Shown: positions 37,972 through 46,106 of the stretch, one piece after another | How positions within the stretch are numbered: position 1 is the stretch's first letter | Layout: the number at the start of each line of letters is the position of its first letter | Assembly (NCBI GenBank): GCA_016707685.1 | Contig: JADJHE010000005.1 | Span: 135,369-199,368 of the forward strand | From: Bacteroidota bacterium | GTDB taxonomy: Bacteria > Bacteroidota > Bacteroidia > 2-12-FULL-35-15 | Length of the DNA stretch: 64,000 nt | Reading direction: 5' to 3' | Translations under genes and position numbers: made by a program | Notes under the pieces: model-generated | Seen by the model: the letters and a program-made list of their open reading frames with translations, nothing else | What the model was told of the DNA's origin: nothing | The model's database searches: none

Positions 37972-38906
37972 ATGAAGGGTGTAGTAATAAAATCAACTGG
38001 TAGCTGGTACAACGTACTAGCCGATGATGGCACAATGGTGGATTGCCGAATAAAAGGTCTATTCAGGATAAAGGGCATTAAAACAACCAATCCGATTGCG
38101 GTTGGCGACAGGGTTGCATTTGACATAGAGGCCGAAGGAAAAGGTGTTATTCATACAATTGATGATCGTAAAAATTACATCATTCGTAAGTCGATTAACT
38201 TATCAAGCAATCGCATATCATCGCTGCTAACCTTGATCAAGCATTATTGATTGTTACCTTAGCACTCCCAAGAACATCTGCTGGTTTTATTGACCGTTTT
38301 TTATTGACAGCAGAAGCTTAGCACATTCCTACAGTTATTGTTTTTAATAAAGTTGATTTATTTGAAGAGGATGCTGAAATGATGCAAGAATTGAATGCAT
38401 TCATTGCTATTTATGAAAAAATAGGCTATTCCTGCTACAAGGTATCTGCAACAAAAAATAAAGAAATTGAAGTTCTACGAAAATTAACCAAAGACAAAAC
38501 TACATTGGTATCAGGGCATTCAGGAGTTGGCAAATCGACTTTGGTAAATGCAATGGACAATAAATTGGATTTACGTGTAGGCGAAATTTCGGACGTGCAT
38601 TTTAAAGGTAAACATACCACCACATTTGCAGAAATGCATCCACTAAGTTTTGGAGGATTTATCATTGATACACCAGGCATAAAAGAACTTGGTTTGGTGG
38701 ACATGGAGAAAGAAGAAATAGCCGATTATTTTCCTGAAATGCGAGCATTGCGCAACAGTTGCAAGTTTAATAATTGCATGCACATCAACGAACCTAAATG
38801 TGCAGTATTAGCAGCAGTTGAGAATGGAGAAATTGCACAATCGAGGTACAATAGCTATTTGGGAATTATTAATGGGGAAGAAATGGAGCATACGAATTAC
38901 GAATAA
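37972..38906 (+). CDS. rsgA: Ribosome small-subunit-dependent GTPase RsgA (frameshift and in-frame stop)
   Basis: About 311 residues. RsgA checks late 30S subunit maturation and releases from the ribosome on GTP hydrolysis. OB domain: STGSWYNVLADDG, VGDRVAFD. G domain: VFNKVDLF (G4), SGHSGVGKSTLVNAM (P-loop), DTPGIKELG; zinc domain: CKFNNCMHINEPKC. Breaks: near 38207 one A is missing (restoring SKQSHIIAANLD), and an in-frame TAG at 38319-38321 replaces a Tyr codon in EA-Y-HIPTVIV. The same protein is otherwise well conserved, so a base-calling error is likelier than loss. dtd follows 12 bases later. Confidence 0.88.
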
Positions 38907-38918
38907 AAACTACAACTT

Positions 38919-39371
38919 GTGAAAGCAGTCATTCAACGTGTATCCAATGCATCTGTAGCCATAAACGGACAAATTAAAAGTTCGATTAACGGTGGTTTAT
39001 TAATTCTATTAGGAATTGAAGATGCCGACACCAATGAAGATATTGAATGGTTGAGTGCAAAAATCATTAATTTGAGAATCTTTGCAGATGAGCAAGACAT
39101 TATGAATCTATCTATAAAAGATTGCAATGGTGATATTATTCTTGTTTCGCAATTTACCCTGCACGCATCAACAAAAAAAGGCAACCGACCATCCTACATC
39201 AAAGCAGCGAAGCCCAATATCGCAATTCCTCTTTATGAAAAAATGATTCAACAATTACAAATCGATTTAGGAAAACCTATACAAACAGGTGAATTTGGAG
39301 CCGATATGAAAGTGGAATTATTAAATGACGGTCCAGTTACCATTATTATCGACACCAAAAATCGAGAATAA
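38919..39371 (+). CDS. dtd: D-aminoacyl-tRNA deacylase
   Basis: 150 residues, starting at a GTG. It removes D-amino acids from mischarged tRNA. MKAVIQRVSNASVAINGQ at the N-terminus, SQFTLHASTKKGNRPSYI (SQxTL motif) and NDGPVTI (the Gly-cisPro-type NxGPxT motif) are the family signatures. Length is the family's usual. It follows rsgA by 12 bases, in a probable two-gene translation-quality operon. Intact. Confidence 0.95.
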   Translation: MKAVIQRVSNASVAINGQIKSSINGGLLILLGIEDADTNEDIEWLSAKIINLRIFADEQDIMNLSIKDCNGDIILVSQFTLHASTKKGNRPSYIKAAKPNIAIPLYEKMIQQLQIDLGKPIQTGEFGADMKVELLNDGPVTIIIDTKNRE

Positions 39372-39455
39372 TAAAATTGCTTTTAAAGCAGCCTTTTTGT
39401 AAGTTTGGTTTATTAAAATTTCAAATCATCCCCTCATTTTATTCTGTTTCTTCTC

Positions 39456-40787
39456 ATGAAGAACACACTACGATTACTTATCCTTTTTATTGTAATTACT
39501 CCTATTGTTTTAAAATCTCAAAATAAGACAATAAAATGTACTATCCTGGATGCCGCTACAAAACAAGCATTAGAAGGTGCTAGTGTTTTTGACTTAGAAA
39601 GCAAGAAATCAGCAATTACGAATTCAAGTGGAATTTGTTATTTTGAAAAAACAGACATTCTTTCTATTGAAATATCTTTTGTTGGTTATGAAAATCAAGC
39701 AAAAAGAATAAACCTATCTGATTTCAAAAAAAACAACAAGGATACAATCGAACTATCATTTTACTTACAGAAAAGTTCTCGAAATTTAAATACCATTACA
39801 ATCGAAGAAACACTCAAAGAAGGCATTTTAGATAAAAAACAATGGCTCTATGATTATGAGCTACAAGGCTCCAATACATGGTTATTGTTTAACAATAAAA
39901 AGTCGAATCGATTGCTTGCTATCAACCAATATTCGGATACTATTATTGATACAAACGTAGCCAGCAGCATTACTGAAATTGAACATGTAATGGATAATAA
40001 ATTAATCATTTCTACAACTGATTCCTCCTACTATATTGTTCAAAACAATACTTCGATACTAATCAAAGAACGATTTGGTAAAGCAAAATACATTCAACAA
40101 ATCAAACCGCTTATCATTCATAACAATTTTGGTATTTACAAACAATCGAATAAACTATTAGCGAGTACAAAATTTAGGATGGTCGATTTAAATACAGGTA
40201 AATCATTCTACCTATCGAACTATCGAAATGCGGACAAATCAAATTACATTATGAGTCAAACAATGAGCAACACTGCTCAAAATGAATACTTAGAATCTAT
40301 TGGCAAAAATTATATGGGCGATTTATGGATCAGTAATGATCGTGATGATTTAAGTCAGGTTCGTGATTTACATAAAAACGAATGGAATTTAGAATTTAAT
40401 CATTTAAGTGATTTGCCAGTGTATTTAAAAATTGTACGCGATTCGCTTTACATTATAAATCATGACAATGATTCTATTTATGTATTTGACAATACTGGAA
40501 ATTTTAATCGTGTAATGAGCATTAAGTACCGAACACAAGCCATACATTATCCAACAATTATAGTTGATGAAGAAGAACAACAACTCTATTATAATTACAC
40601 CTATAAAGATGCATGCTATTTAGAACGAATTGATTTGAATACAGCAAAGGCTGTAGAAAAAATAAAAATTAAAAAAGCGTTTCCACAAAAAATACGGATA
40701 AGAGGAGGTATTATTTATTTTATGCAAAACAAGAAAGGAGATGTAGATAGCAACAACAATTTATACTTACAAGCACTGCCGAAATAA
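39456..40787 (+). CDS. Exported protein with CarboxypepD_reg-like domain and predicted beta-propeller
   Basis: 443 residues. A signal peptide (ending LKSQ) precedes a CarboxypepD_reg-type domain (residues about 25-105: DAATKQALEGASVFDLESK and FVGYENQAKRI), as at the N-terminus of TonB-dependent receptors. The rest is beta-rich and regularly spaced (NNKKSNRLLAINQYSD, NHDNDSIYVFDNTG) and reads like a six-bladed propeller; this is inference. There is no T9SS sorting domain and no outer-membrane barrel. It converges with the MacB-type permease, three bases between stops. Function unknown. Confidence 0.6.
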   Translation: MKNTLRLLILFIVITPIVLKSQNKTIKCTILDAATKQALEGASVFDLESKKSAITNSSGICYFEKTDILSIEISFVGYENQAKRINLSDFKKNNKDTIELSFYLQKSSRNLNTITIEETLKEGILDKKQWLYDYELQGSNTWLLFNNKKSNRLLAINQYSDTIIDTNVASSITEIEHVMDNKLIISTTDSSYYIVQNNTSILIKERFGKAKYIQQIKPLIIHNNFGIYKQSNKLLASTKFRMVDLNTGKSFYLSNYRNADKSNYIMSQTMSNTAQNEYLESIGKNYMGDLWISNDRDDLSQVRDLHKNEWNLEFNHLSDLPVYLKIVRDSLYIINHDNDSIYVFDNTGNFNRVMSIKYRTQAIHYPTIIVDEEEQQLYYNYTYKDACYLERIDLNTAKAVEKIKIKKAFPQKIRIRGGIIYFMQNKKGDVDSNNNLYLQALPK

Positions 40788-40789
40788 CA

Positions 40790-42031
40790 CTATTCAAATC
40801 GCAATGCTTCAATTGGATCAAGCTTAGAAGCTTTGATTGCTGGATACAACCCTGAGATTAGACCAACGAACATACACAGAATAATTCCGGAAATAATCCA
40901 GAACCAAGGAATAATAAATCCTACACCGAGCTGCATGGATATTAAATTTCCTATTGCTATACCTAAAACGATTCCTAACAAACCACCTATCTGGCAAATT
41001 ACAATTGCTTCTACTAAAAACTGAGAACGAATAGTTTTTGCATTTGCTCCTATTGCTTTACGAATTCCTATTTCACGAGTTCGTTCTGTAACAGATACTA
41101 ACATAATATTCATCAATCCGATAGCGGCACCCAACAGGGTAATAATTCCAATAGCAGTTGCTCCAGCAGTTACTTTCTGAATATTATCAATCAACAAGTT
41201 TGCAAGATTATCACTTTTGGTAATTTCAAAATTTTCATCTTCCCCAATAGCTACTTTTCTAATTCGTCTGAAGGTGCCCATTGCCTCTCCGACAGCAGCA
41301 TCCATCAATTGCGAATTAGTTACCATAACATTGATTGTAAAGGTCATATTAGGACGCGAAAAATATTGATGAACATTCGCCAGAGGAAGAATACTCACCT
41401 TATCGCCACCAAAACCCATACTATTCCCTTTCGATTTTAACACTCCGATTACACGATACTTTCCACTTCCAACAGTTATGATTTTATCGATTGGATCCGT
41501 TTTTTTATTAAACAAAGCATTGACAACATCTTTACCAATTATCACAACATGGTTACCGTATTGAATTTCCTGAGAAGAAAAATTACGTCCCGATTCCAAT
41601 TCATAACCCGATGTTGCCAAATAATTTTCATCGCCACCAAACACACGGATATTAGGATTGCTTTTTTCAGATTCGTATTTTAATGTTGCAGCACCCGAAG
41701 CCATTGTTGAAACAGAAGGACTAGCAGGAAAAGAAAATTCTTTACTGAATTTAATCGCTTCATCATAAGTAATGTTTCTAAAACTTTTGGGACGTTTACC
41801 ATTTCGTCCAATCCGAACGGACATTTCACGATTACGAATCGTAAATGTATTAGCCCCTAAACTTGTGAAATTACTATTGATGGATGACTTGATTGCATCG
41901 ATGGCTGTAAGAATACCTACCAATGCCATAATACCAAACGAGATAATTAATGCGGTTAATGTTGTACGCAACAATTGGCTTTTGATAGCGCGTAAGGAAA
42001 TTCGAATATTTTCTTTTAGAAAGGAAGCCAT
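40790..42031 (-). CDS. MacB-type ABC transporter permease
   Basis: 413 residues: an N-terminal membrane span (about 20-45), a periplasmic MacB_PCD domain (about 50-280), then three spans (about 285-400) with the FtsX core, TERTREIGIRKAIGANAKTI and LYPAIKASKLDPIEALRFE. MacB-like permeases act with an ATPase and usually extrude or mechanotransmit rather than import. The ATPase gene is not adjacent. The start at 42031 is 42 bases after the ogt stop, so the two could share a transcript. Intact. Confidence 0.85.
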   Translation of the reverse strand: MASFLKENIRISLRAIKSQLLRTTLTALIISFGIMALVGILTAIDAIKSSINSNFTSLGANTFTIRNREMSVRIGRNGKRPKSFRNITYDEAIKFSKEFSFPASPSVSTMASGAATLKYESEKSNPNIRVFGGDENYLATSGYELESGRNFSSQEIQYGNHVVIIGKDVVNALFNKKTDPIDKIITVGSGKYRVIGVLKSKGNSMGFGGDKVSILPLANVHQYFSRPNMTFTINVMVTNSQLMDAAVGEAMGTFRRIRKVAIGEDENFEITKSDNLANLLIDNIQKVTAGATAIGIITLLGAAIGLMNIMLVSVTERTREIGIRKAIGANAKTIRSQFLVEAIVICQIGGLLGIVLGIAIGNLISMQLGVGFIIPWFWIISGIILCMFVGLISGLYPAIKASKLDPIEALRFE

Positions 42032-42072
42032 TTGCTGTTTATGTAGTACAAAAATAGCAAACTAATCGGTAA

Positions 42073-42560
42073 CTAGAATAATTGTGTTTGTTTTCCGAAA
42101 ACTATACTGCGTTCATGGTTTAATAACCACTCTTTTCGCCATAATCCACCGCCATAACCCACTAATTTGCCATTTACACCAATTACACGGTGACAAGGGA
42201 TAATGATGGAAATGGGATTACTACCATTGGCATTACCAACTGCACGTGTAGCGTTTGCATCACCCAATAGTATGGATACATCAAGATAACTTACGGTTTA
42301 CCAAATGGAATGGTCTCCAATTGCTTCCAAACTCGTTTTTGAAAATCGGTTCCTTGTGGACTCAATTTTAAACCAAAATCTTTTCGGATACCATTAAAAT
42401 ACTCTTCCAACTGAGTAACACATTCTTTTAACAAAGAATTGGTTTTATTATTGGTTTTTGTTTTTTCATCCACAAAATACAAGGAAGTAATACCATCCTC
42501 ATCGGCAGTAATTTCAATTATTCCGATAGGCGATTGGTAATAAGTAGTTTGGGTTGACAT
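42073..42560 (-). CDS. ogt: Methylated-DNA--protein-cysteine methyltransferase (frameshifted)
   Basis: About 163 residues. It repairs O6-methylguanine by transferring the methyl group to its own Cys. PIGIIEITADEDGI begins the N-terminal domain; FQKRVWKQLETIPFGKT and IIPCHRVIGVNGKLVGYGGGLWRKEWLL are the active-site helix, Cys in PCHR and the binding loop. The frame breaks near 42297; one missing A after GGT AAA restores GKTVSYLDVSILLGDANATRAVG. A TTG-N21-TAAATTTG promoter lies only four bases before the ATG, so the message may be nearly leaderless. Confidence 0.88.
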
Positions 42561-42598
42561 GCAACAAATTTAATTCATTTATCCGATTGTCTCCAAAT

Positions 42599-42632
42599 AA
42601 AAAACGCAGCGCATAAATGCGCTGCGTTTTTA
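42599..42632 (-). terminator. Rho-independent terminator of the beta-oxidation operon
   Basis: 13-base perfect stem AAAACGCAGCGCA / TGCGCTGCGTTTT with a TAAA loop, followed by T on both strands, 19 bases after the acyl-CoA dehydrogenase stop. Confidence 0.85.
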
Positions 42633-42650
42633 TAGATACTTTATTAACTA

Positions 42651-44426
42651 TTAAAAACAATATTTATTCTCAGCAATTAATTTTGCAGAGATATTTCTAC
42701 GTGCTTCAGTTGAGTTAAAAGGTTCTGTCTTCGTGAATCGTTTCATACCCATTAACATAGCACGTTGTTCATCGCCAGTAGCAAAGCTATTGATTGCTTC
42801 TTTACCTGATTTATGAATTCTATCTGCAGCATCATTGATGTACACACGCATCATGTCTAATTGCTCTTTTGCAGCAGCTTCGCCTTTCATGGCAACTAAT
42901 TTTTCTGCACGTAATAAAACTGATTCAGAAACATACGTTTCAATAATCATGTCGGCAATATTCATCAATATCTCTTGCTCTTTTCCTAACTGCATCATTA
43001 ATTTTTGAACAGCAGCACCTGCAACCATTAATACCGATTTTTTGAATCCTTTTACATATTTTTTCTCATTCGACAACAAGGTTGTTTCTTCGCTAGAAAA
43101 ATCAGGTACAGCCATTAACTCTTTAGCAACAGCTTGTGCAGGACCCATTAAATCTAATTCGCCTTTCATTGCACGTTTCAACATCATATCAACTGTTAAC
43201 ATTCTGTTGATTTCATTTGTTCCTTCAAAAATACGGTTGATACGAGCATCGCGATAAGCTCTGTCCATTGGAGCTTCGGCACTGTAACCCATTCCACCAT
43301 AAATTTGAACTCCTTCATCCACCACATAATCCAACACTTCTGAGCCATGCACTTTAACAATCGCAGCTTCAACAGCAAATTGCTCAACACCTTTTAATTT
43401 TGCTTTTGCTTCATCCATTCCACCAGCAATCAATGATTTTGTGGCATCTTCTACATTCTGACTAGCACGGTAAATTGCCGCCTCACTTGCATAAATACGA
43501 ATTGCTTGTTCAGCAATTTTATAACGGATAGCACCATATTTAGAAATTGATCTTCCAAATTGTTGACGCTCATTTGCATATTGAACCGATTTGGTAACCG
43601 TTTCTTTTGAACCACCAATTGCTGCACCCGCTAATTTAATTCGACCTAAGTTCAAAATGTTTACAGCTATCTTAAATCCATTTTGTCTGTCGGATAATAA
43701 ATTTTCAACCGGAACTTTACAATCGTTGAAGAATACTTGACGTGTAGAACTTCCTTTGATACCCATTTTATGTTCTTCTGGATTCAATGTAATTCCACCG
43801 AATGATTTTTCTACAATGAATGCACTTAAATTTTCATCATCATCAATTTTTGCAAACACAGTATATACATCTGCAAACCCACCATTGGTGATCCACATTT
43901 TTTGTCCGTTCAAAATATAATGCTTTCCATCGGCAGTAAGTTTCGCATTTGTTTTTCCAGAATTTGCATCCGAACCAGAGCTTGGCTCCGTTAAACAATA
44001 TGCTGCTTTCCATTCACCACTTGATAATTTAGGAATGTATTTTGCTTTTTGCTCTGCATTTCCGTAATATAAAATTGGCAACGTTCCAATTCCTGTATGC
44101 GCTGAAATAGCAACTGCAAATGAATGTCCAGCACCCAACACCTCGGTTGCCAACATGGATGTTGTAAAATCTTTTCCAAAACCACCAAACTCTTCAGGAA
44201 CTGAAATTCCTAACAATCCAAGTTCACCAGCTTTGTTTAATAAATCAACCATTAAGCCTTCTTCTTGCGCATCAATGCGATCAAGGTTGTTCCAAACATT
44301 TTGCGATAAAAAATCGGTACATGTTTGTGCAATCATTAATTGTTCTTCATTCCACTCTTCTGGAATAAATACATCTTTTGCTTCTGTTTCTTTGATTAGG
44401 AATTCTCCACCTTTTAATGCTGTCAT
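42651..44426 (-). CDS. fadE: Acyl-CoA dehydrogenase (FadE-like)
   Basis: 591 residues, longer than classical acyl-CoA dehydrogenases because of a C-terminal helical extension of about 190 residues, as in the bacterial FadE-type enzymes of FadN-A-E operons. FAD motifs: AYCLTEPSSGSDANSGKT and WITNGGFADVYTVFAK; catalytic base in RINRIFEGTNEINRM (Glu of EGT). It introduces the 2,3-trans double bond in the first step of beta-oxidation. Last gene of the operon, 41 bases after fadA. Intact. Confidence 0.92.
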   Translation of the reverse strand: MTALKGGEFLIKETEAKDVFIPEEWNEEQLMIAQTCTDFLSQNVWNNLDRIDAQEEGLMVDLLNKAGELGLLGISVPEEFGGFGKDFTTSMLATEVLGAGHSFAVAISAHTGIGTLPILYYGNAEQKAKYIPKLSSGEWKAAYCLTEPSSGSDANSGKTNAKLTADGKHYILNGQKMWITNGGFADVYTVFAKIDDDENLSAFIVEKSFGGITLNPEEHKMGIKGSSTRQVFFNDCKVPVENLLSDRQNGFKIAVNILNLGRIKLAGAAIGGSKETVTKSVQYANERQQFGRSISKYGAIRYKIAEQAIRIYASEAAIYRASQNVEDATKSLIAGGMDEAKAKLKGVEQFAVEAAIVKVHGSEVLDYVVDEGVQIYGGMGYSAEAPMDRAYRDARINRIFEGTNEINRMLTVDMMLKRAMKGELDLMGPAQAVAKELMAVPDFSSEETTLLSNEKKYVKGFKKSVLMVAGAAVQKLMMQLGKEQEILMNIADMIIETYVSESVLLRAEKLVAMKGEAAAKEQLDMMRVYINDAADRIHKSGKEAINSFATGDEQRAMLMGMKRFTKTEPFNSTEARRNISAKLIAENKYCF

Positions 44427-44467
44427 ATTTGCTAGTTTAAGTTTTAGTATTAAGTCTATAAGTTAAT

Positions 44468-45647
44468 TTAAGTTACAAGCATTTCAAAAACGCCTGCTGC
44501 ACCCTGACCTGTTCCAACACACATGGTTACAACACCATACTTTTGTTTTCTACGTTTTAGTTCGCCAAACAATTGAACAGATAATTTTGCACCTGAACAA
44601 CCCAATGGATGTCCCAATGCAATTGCACCACCATTTACATTTACTTTGCTTTGATCGATGTTTAATTCGCGACAAACTGCTAATGATTGAGAAGCAAATG
44701 CCTCGTTCAATTCAAACAAATCAATATCATTTTGAGTCAAGCCAGCAAGTTTTAATGCTTTCGGAATTGCTGCAACGGGACCAATTCCCATAATACGAGG
44801 AGGAACACCAGCTGCGGCATAACTTACCATTCGTGCAATTGGAGTAAGATTGTTTTCTTTTAAAACTTTTCGCTTACCACCATTACAAATGCAGCACCAT
44901 CACTTGTTTGAGATGAATTACCAGCAGTTACAAATCCTTTTGCATCAAACACTGGTTTTAATTTTGCCAATGCATCCATGGTTGTATCTGCACGTGGACC
45001 TTCATCGGTATCAATAATAAAGTCGCGTGTTTTCTTTTTCTCGTTTTCATCCAAATACGTTTCAGAAATCTTGATAGGTACAATCTCTTCTTTGAATTTT
45101 CCTTCTTTGATTGCACTAATCGCTTTCAAATGTGAATTCAATGCAAATGCATCTTGATCTTCACGACTCACCTTATATTCTTTTGCAACTGCTTCAGCAG
45201 TTAATCCCATTCCCCAATAGTGATCAGGATGTGCTAATGCAACTCCAGCATGTGGCACAATTCGCCATCCACCCATTGGAATTAAGCTCATACTTTCCGC
45301 ACCACCAGCAACAATACAATTAGCCATACCAGCATGAATTTTTGCTGCAGCAATTGAAATTGTTTCCAATCCCGATGCACAATAACGGTTCACGGTCATA
45401 CCCGAAACTTTATCGGTATTAAATGCCATTAATGAAATTAAGCGAGCCATATTCAACCTTGCTCCGCTTCTGGCATAGCATTTCCTACGATTAAGTCATC
45501 CACTTGCTCATGACTTACATTTGGTACACTTGCCATTAAATGTTTGATTACATCGGCCGCTAAATCATCGGGGCGTGTAAAACGAAAACCACCTCTGTTG
45601 GCCTTGCCAACTGCAGTTCTAAAGCCTGCTACTATATATGCATTCAT
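44468..45647 (-). CDS. fadA: Acetyl-CoA C-acyltransferase (thiolase), two frame breaks
   Basis: About 393 residues. The last step of beta-oxidation: thiolytic cleavage of 3-ketoacyl-CoA. N-terminus AGFRTAVGKANRGGF; nucleophile Cys in NRYCASGLETI; ELNEAFASQSLAVCREL (His-motif region), GGAIALGHPLGCSGAKL, and CVGTGQGAAGVFEM near the end. Breaks: near 45455 (one T missing, restoring EQGLNMARLIS) and near 44864 (TTTT lacks one T, restoring EKFLKENNLTPIAR). Placed between the four-helix-bundle gene and the acyl-CoA dehydrogenase. Confidence 0.92.
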
Positions 45648-45655
45648 TGTTAAAT

Positions 45656-45692
45656 AGATTTAAGATGTTAGATATCAGATGTTAGACTTTTA
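45656..45692. repeat. Short repeat beside the four-helix-bundle gene (downstream side)
   Basis: AGATGTTAGA occurs twice (45663-45672 and 45677-45686), four bases apart, within an AT-rich stretch with GATATC, between fadA and the four-helix-bundle gene. Related words occur on the gene's other side and at the right edge of the window. Confidence 0.5.
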
Positions 45693-45699
45693 GTTCTTT

Positions 45700-46071
45700 C
45701 TAATTTTCTGATAAAATTCCTTGGTTAAGTTTATTTTTAAAAGTGTAACTCATTTTTTGTATTTCTTCAATTTCATTTAAAAGATTTTGAAGCGTTTCAT
45801 TCGTTATTAGATTTAATTTGTTCGAGATAATCAACTGTGTTTGCAATTCATAACAAGAACCATTAGCAATACCTAAAAAGTGAATAAATTCCTTATTGGA
45901 ATTTCTACCTGCCCCCTCCGAAATATTAGAAGGTATAGAAACAGCGCATCTACGAATCTGCGAGGTTAGTCCATAAACTTCTTCTTTTGGAAATGAAGTA
46001 GTTACTTCATAAACTCTAACAGATAGTTCGAGTGCTTTATTCCATATTTTTAATTCTTTTAAGTTGTGCAT
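45700..46071 (-). CDS. Four-helix-bundle protein (S23/IVP family)
   Basis: 123 residues. MHNLKELKIWNKALELSVRVY, TTSFPKEEVYGLTSQIRRCAVSIPSNISEGAGR and ANGSCYELQTQLII are the family core, known from the protein encoded in intervening sequences of 23S rRNA genes and related to Avd of diversity-generating retroelements. Function is not known; it may bind nucleic acid. Here it stands inside a fatty-acid operon, between fadB and fadA, with related short repeats on both sides, so it looks inserted. It keeps the operon's strand and has no separate promoter that I can see. Confidence 0.88.
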   Translation of the reverse strand: MHNLKELKIWNKALELSVRVYEVTTSFPKEEVYGLTSQIRRCAVSIPSNISEGAGRNSNKEFIHFLGIANGSCYELQTQLIISNKLNLITNETLQNLLNEIEEIQKMSYTFKNKLNQGILSEN

Positions 46072-46076
46072 TATTT

Positions 46077-46106
46077 CTTATATGATATCTCAAATCTAAT
46101 GTCTAA
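46077..46106. repeat. Short repeat beside the four-helix-bundle gene (upstream side)
   Basis: TATGATATCTCAAATCTAAT and the following GTCTAA: the words GATATCT and TCTAATGTCTAA echo, in inverted order, those of the repeat at 45656-45692. It overlaps the last codons of the fadB stop region. Confidence 0.4.

Noticed and set aside
10556..38321. Reassignment of TAG to an amino acid
   Set aside because: TAG stands for different expected residues (Gln and Tyr) and also ends other genes normally.
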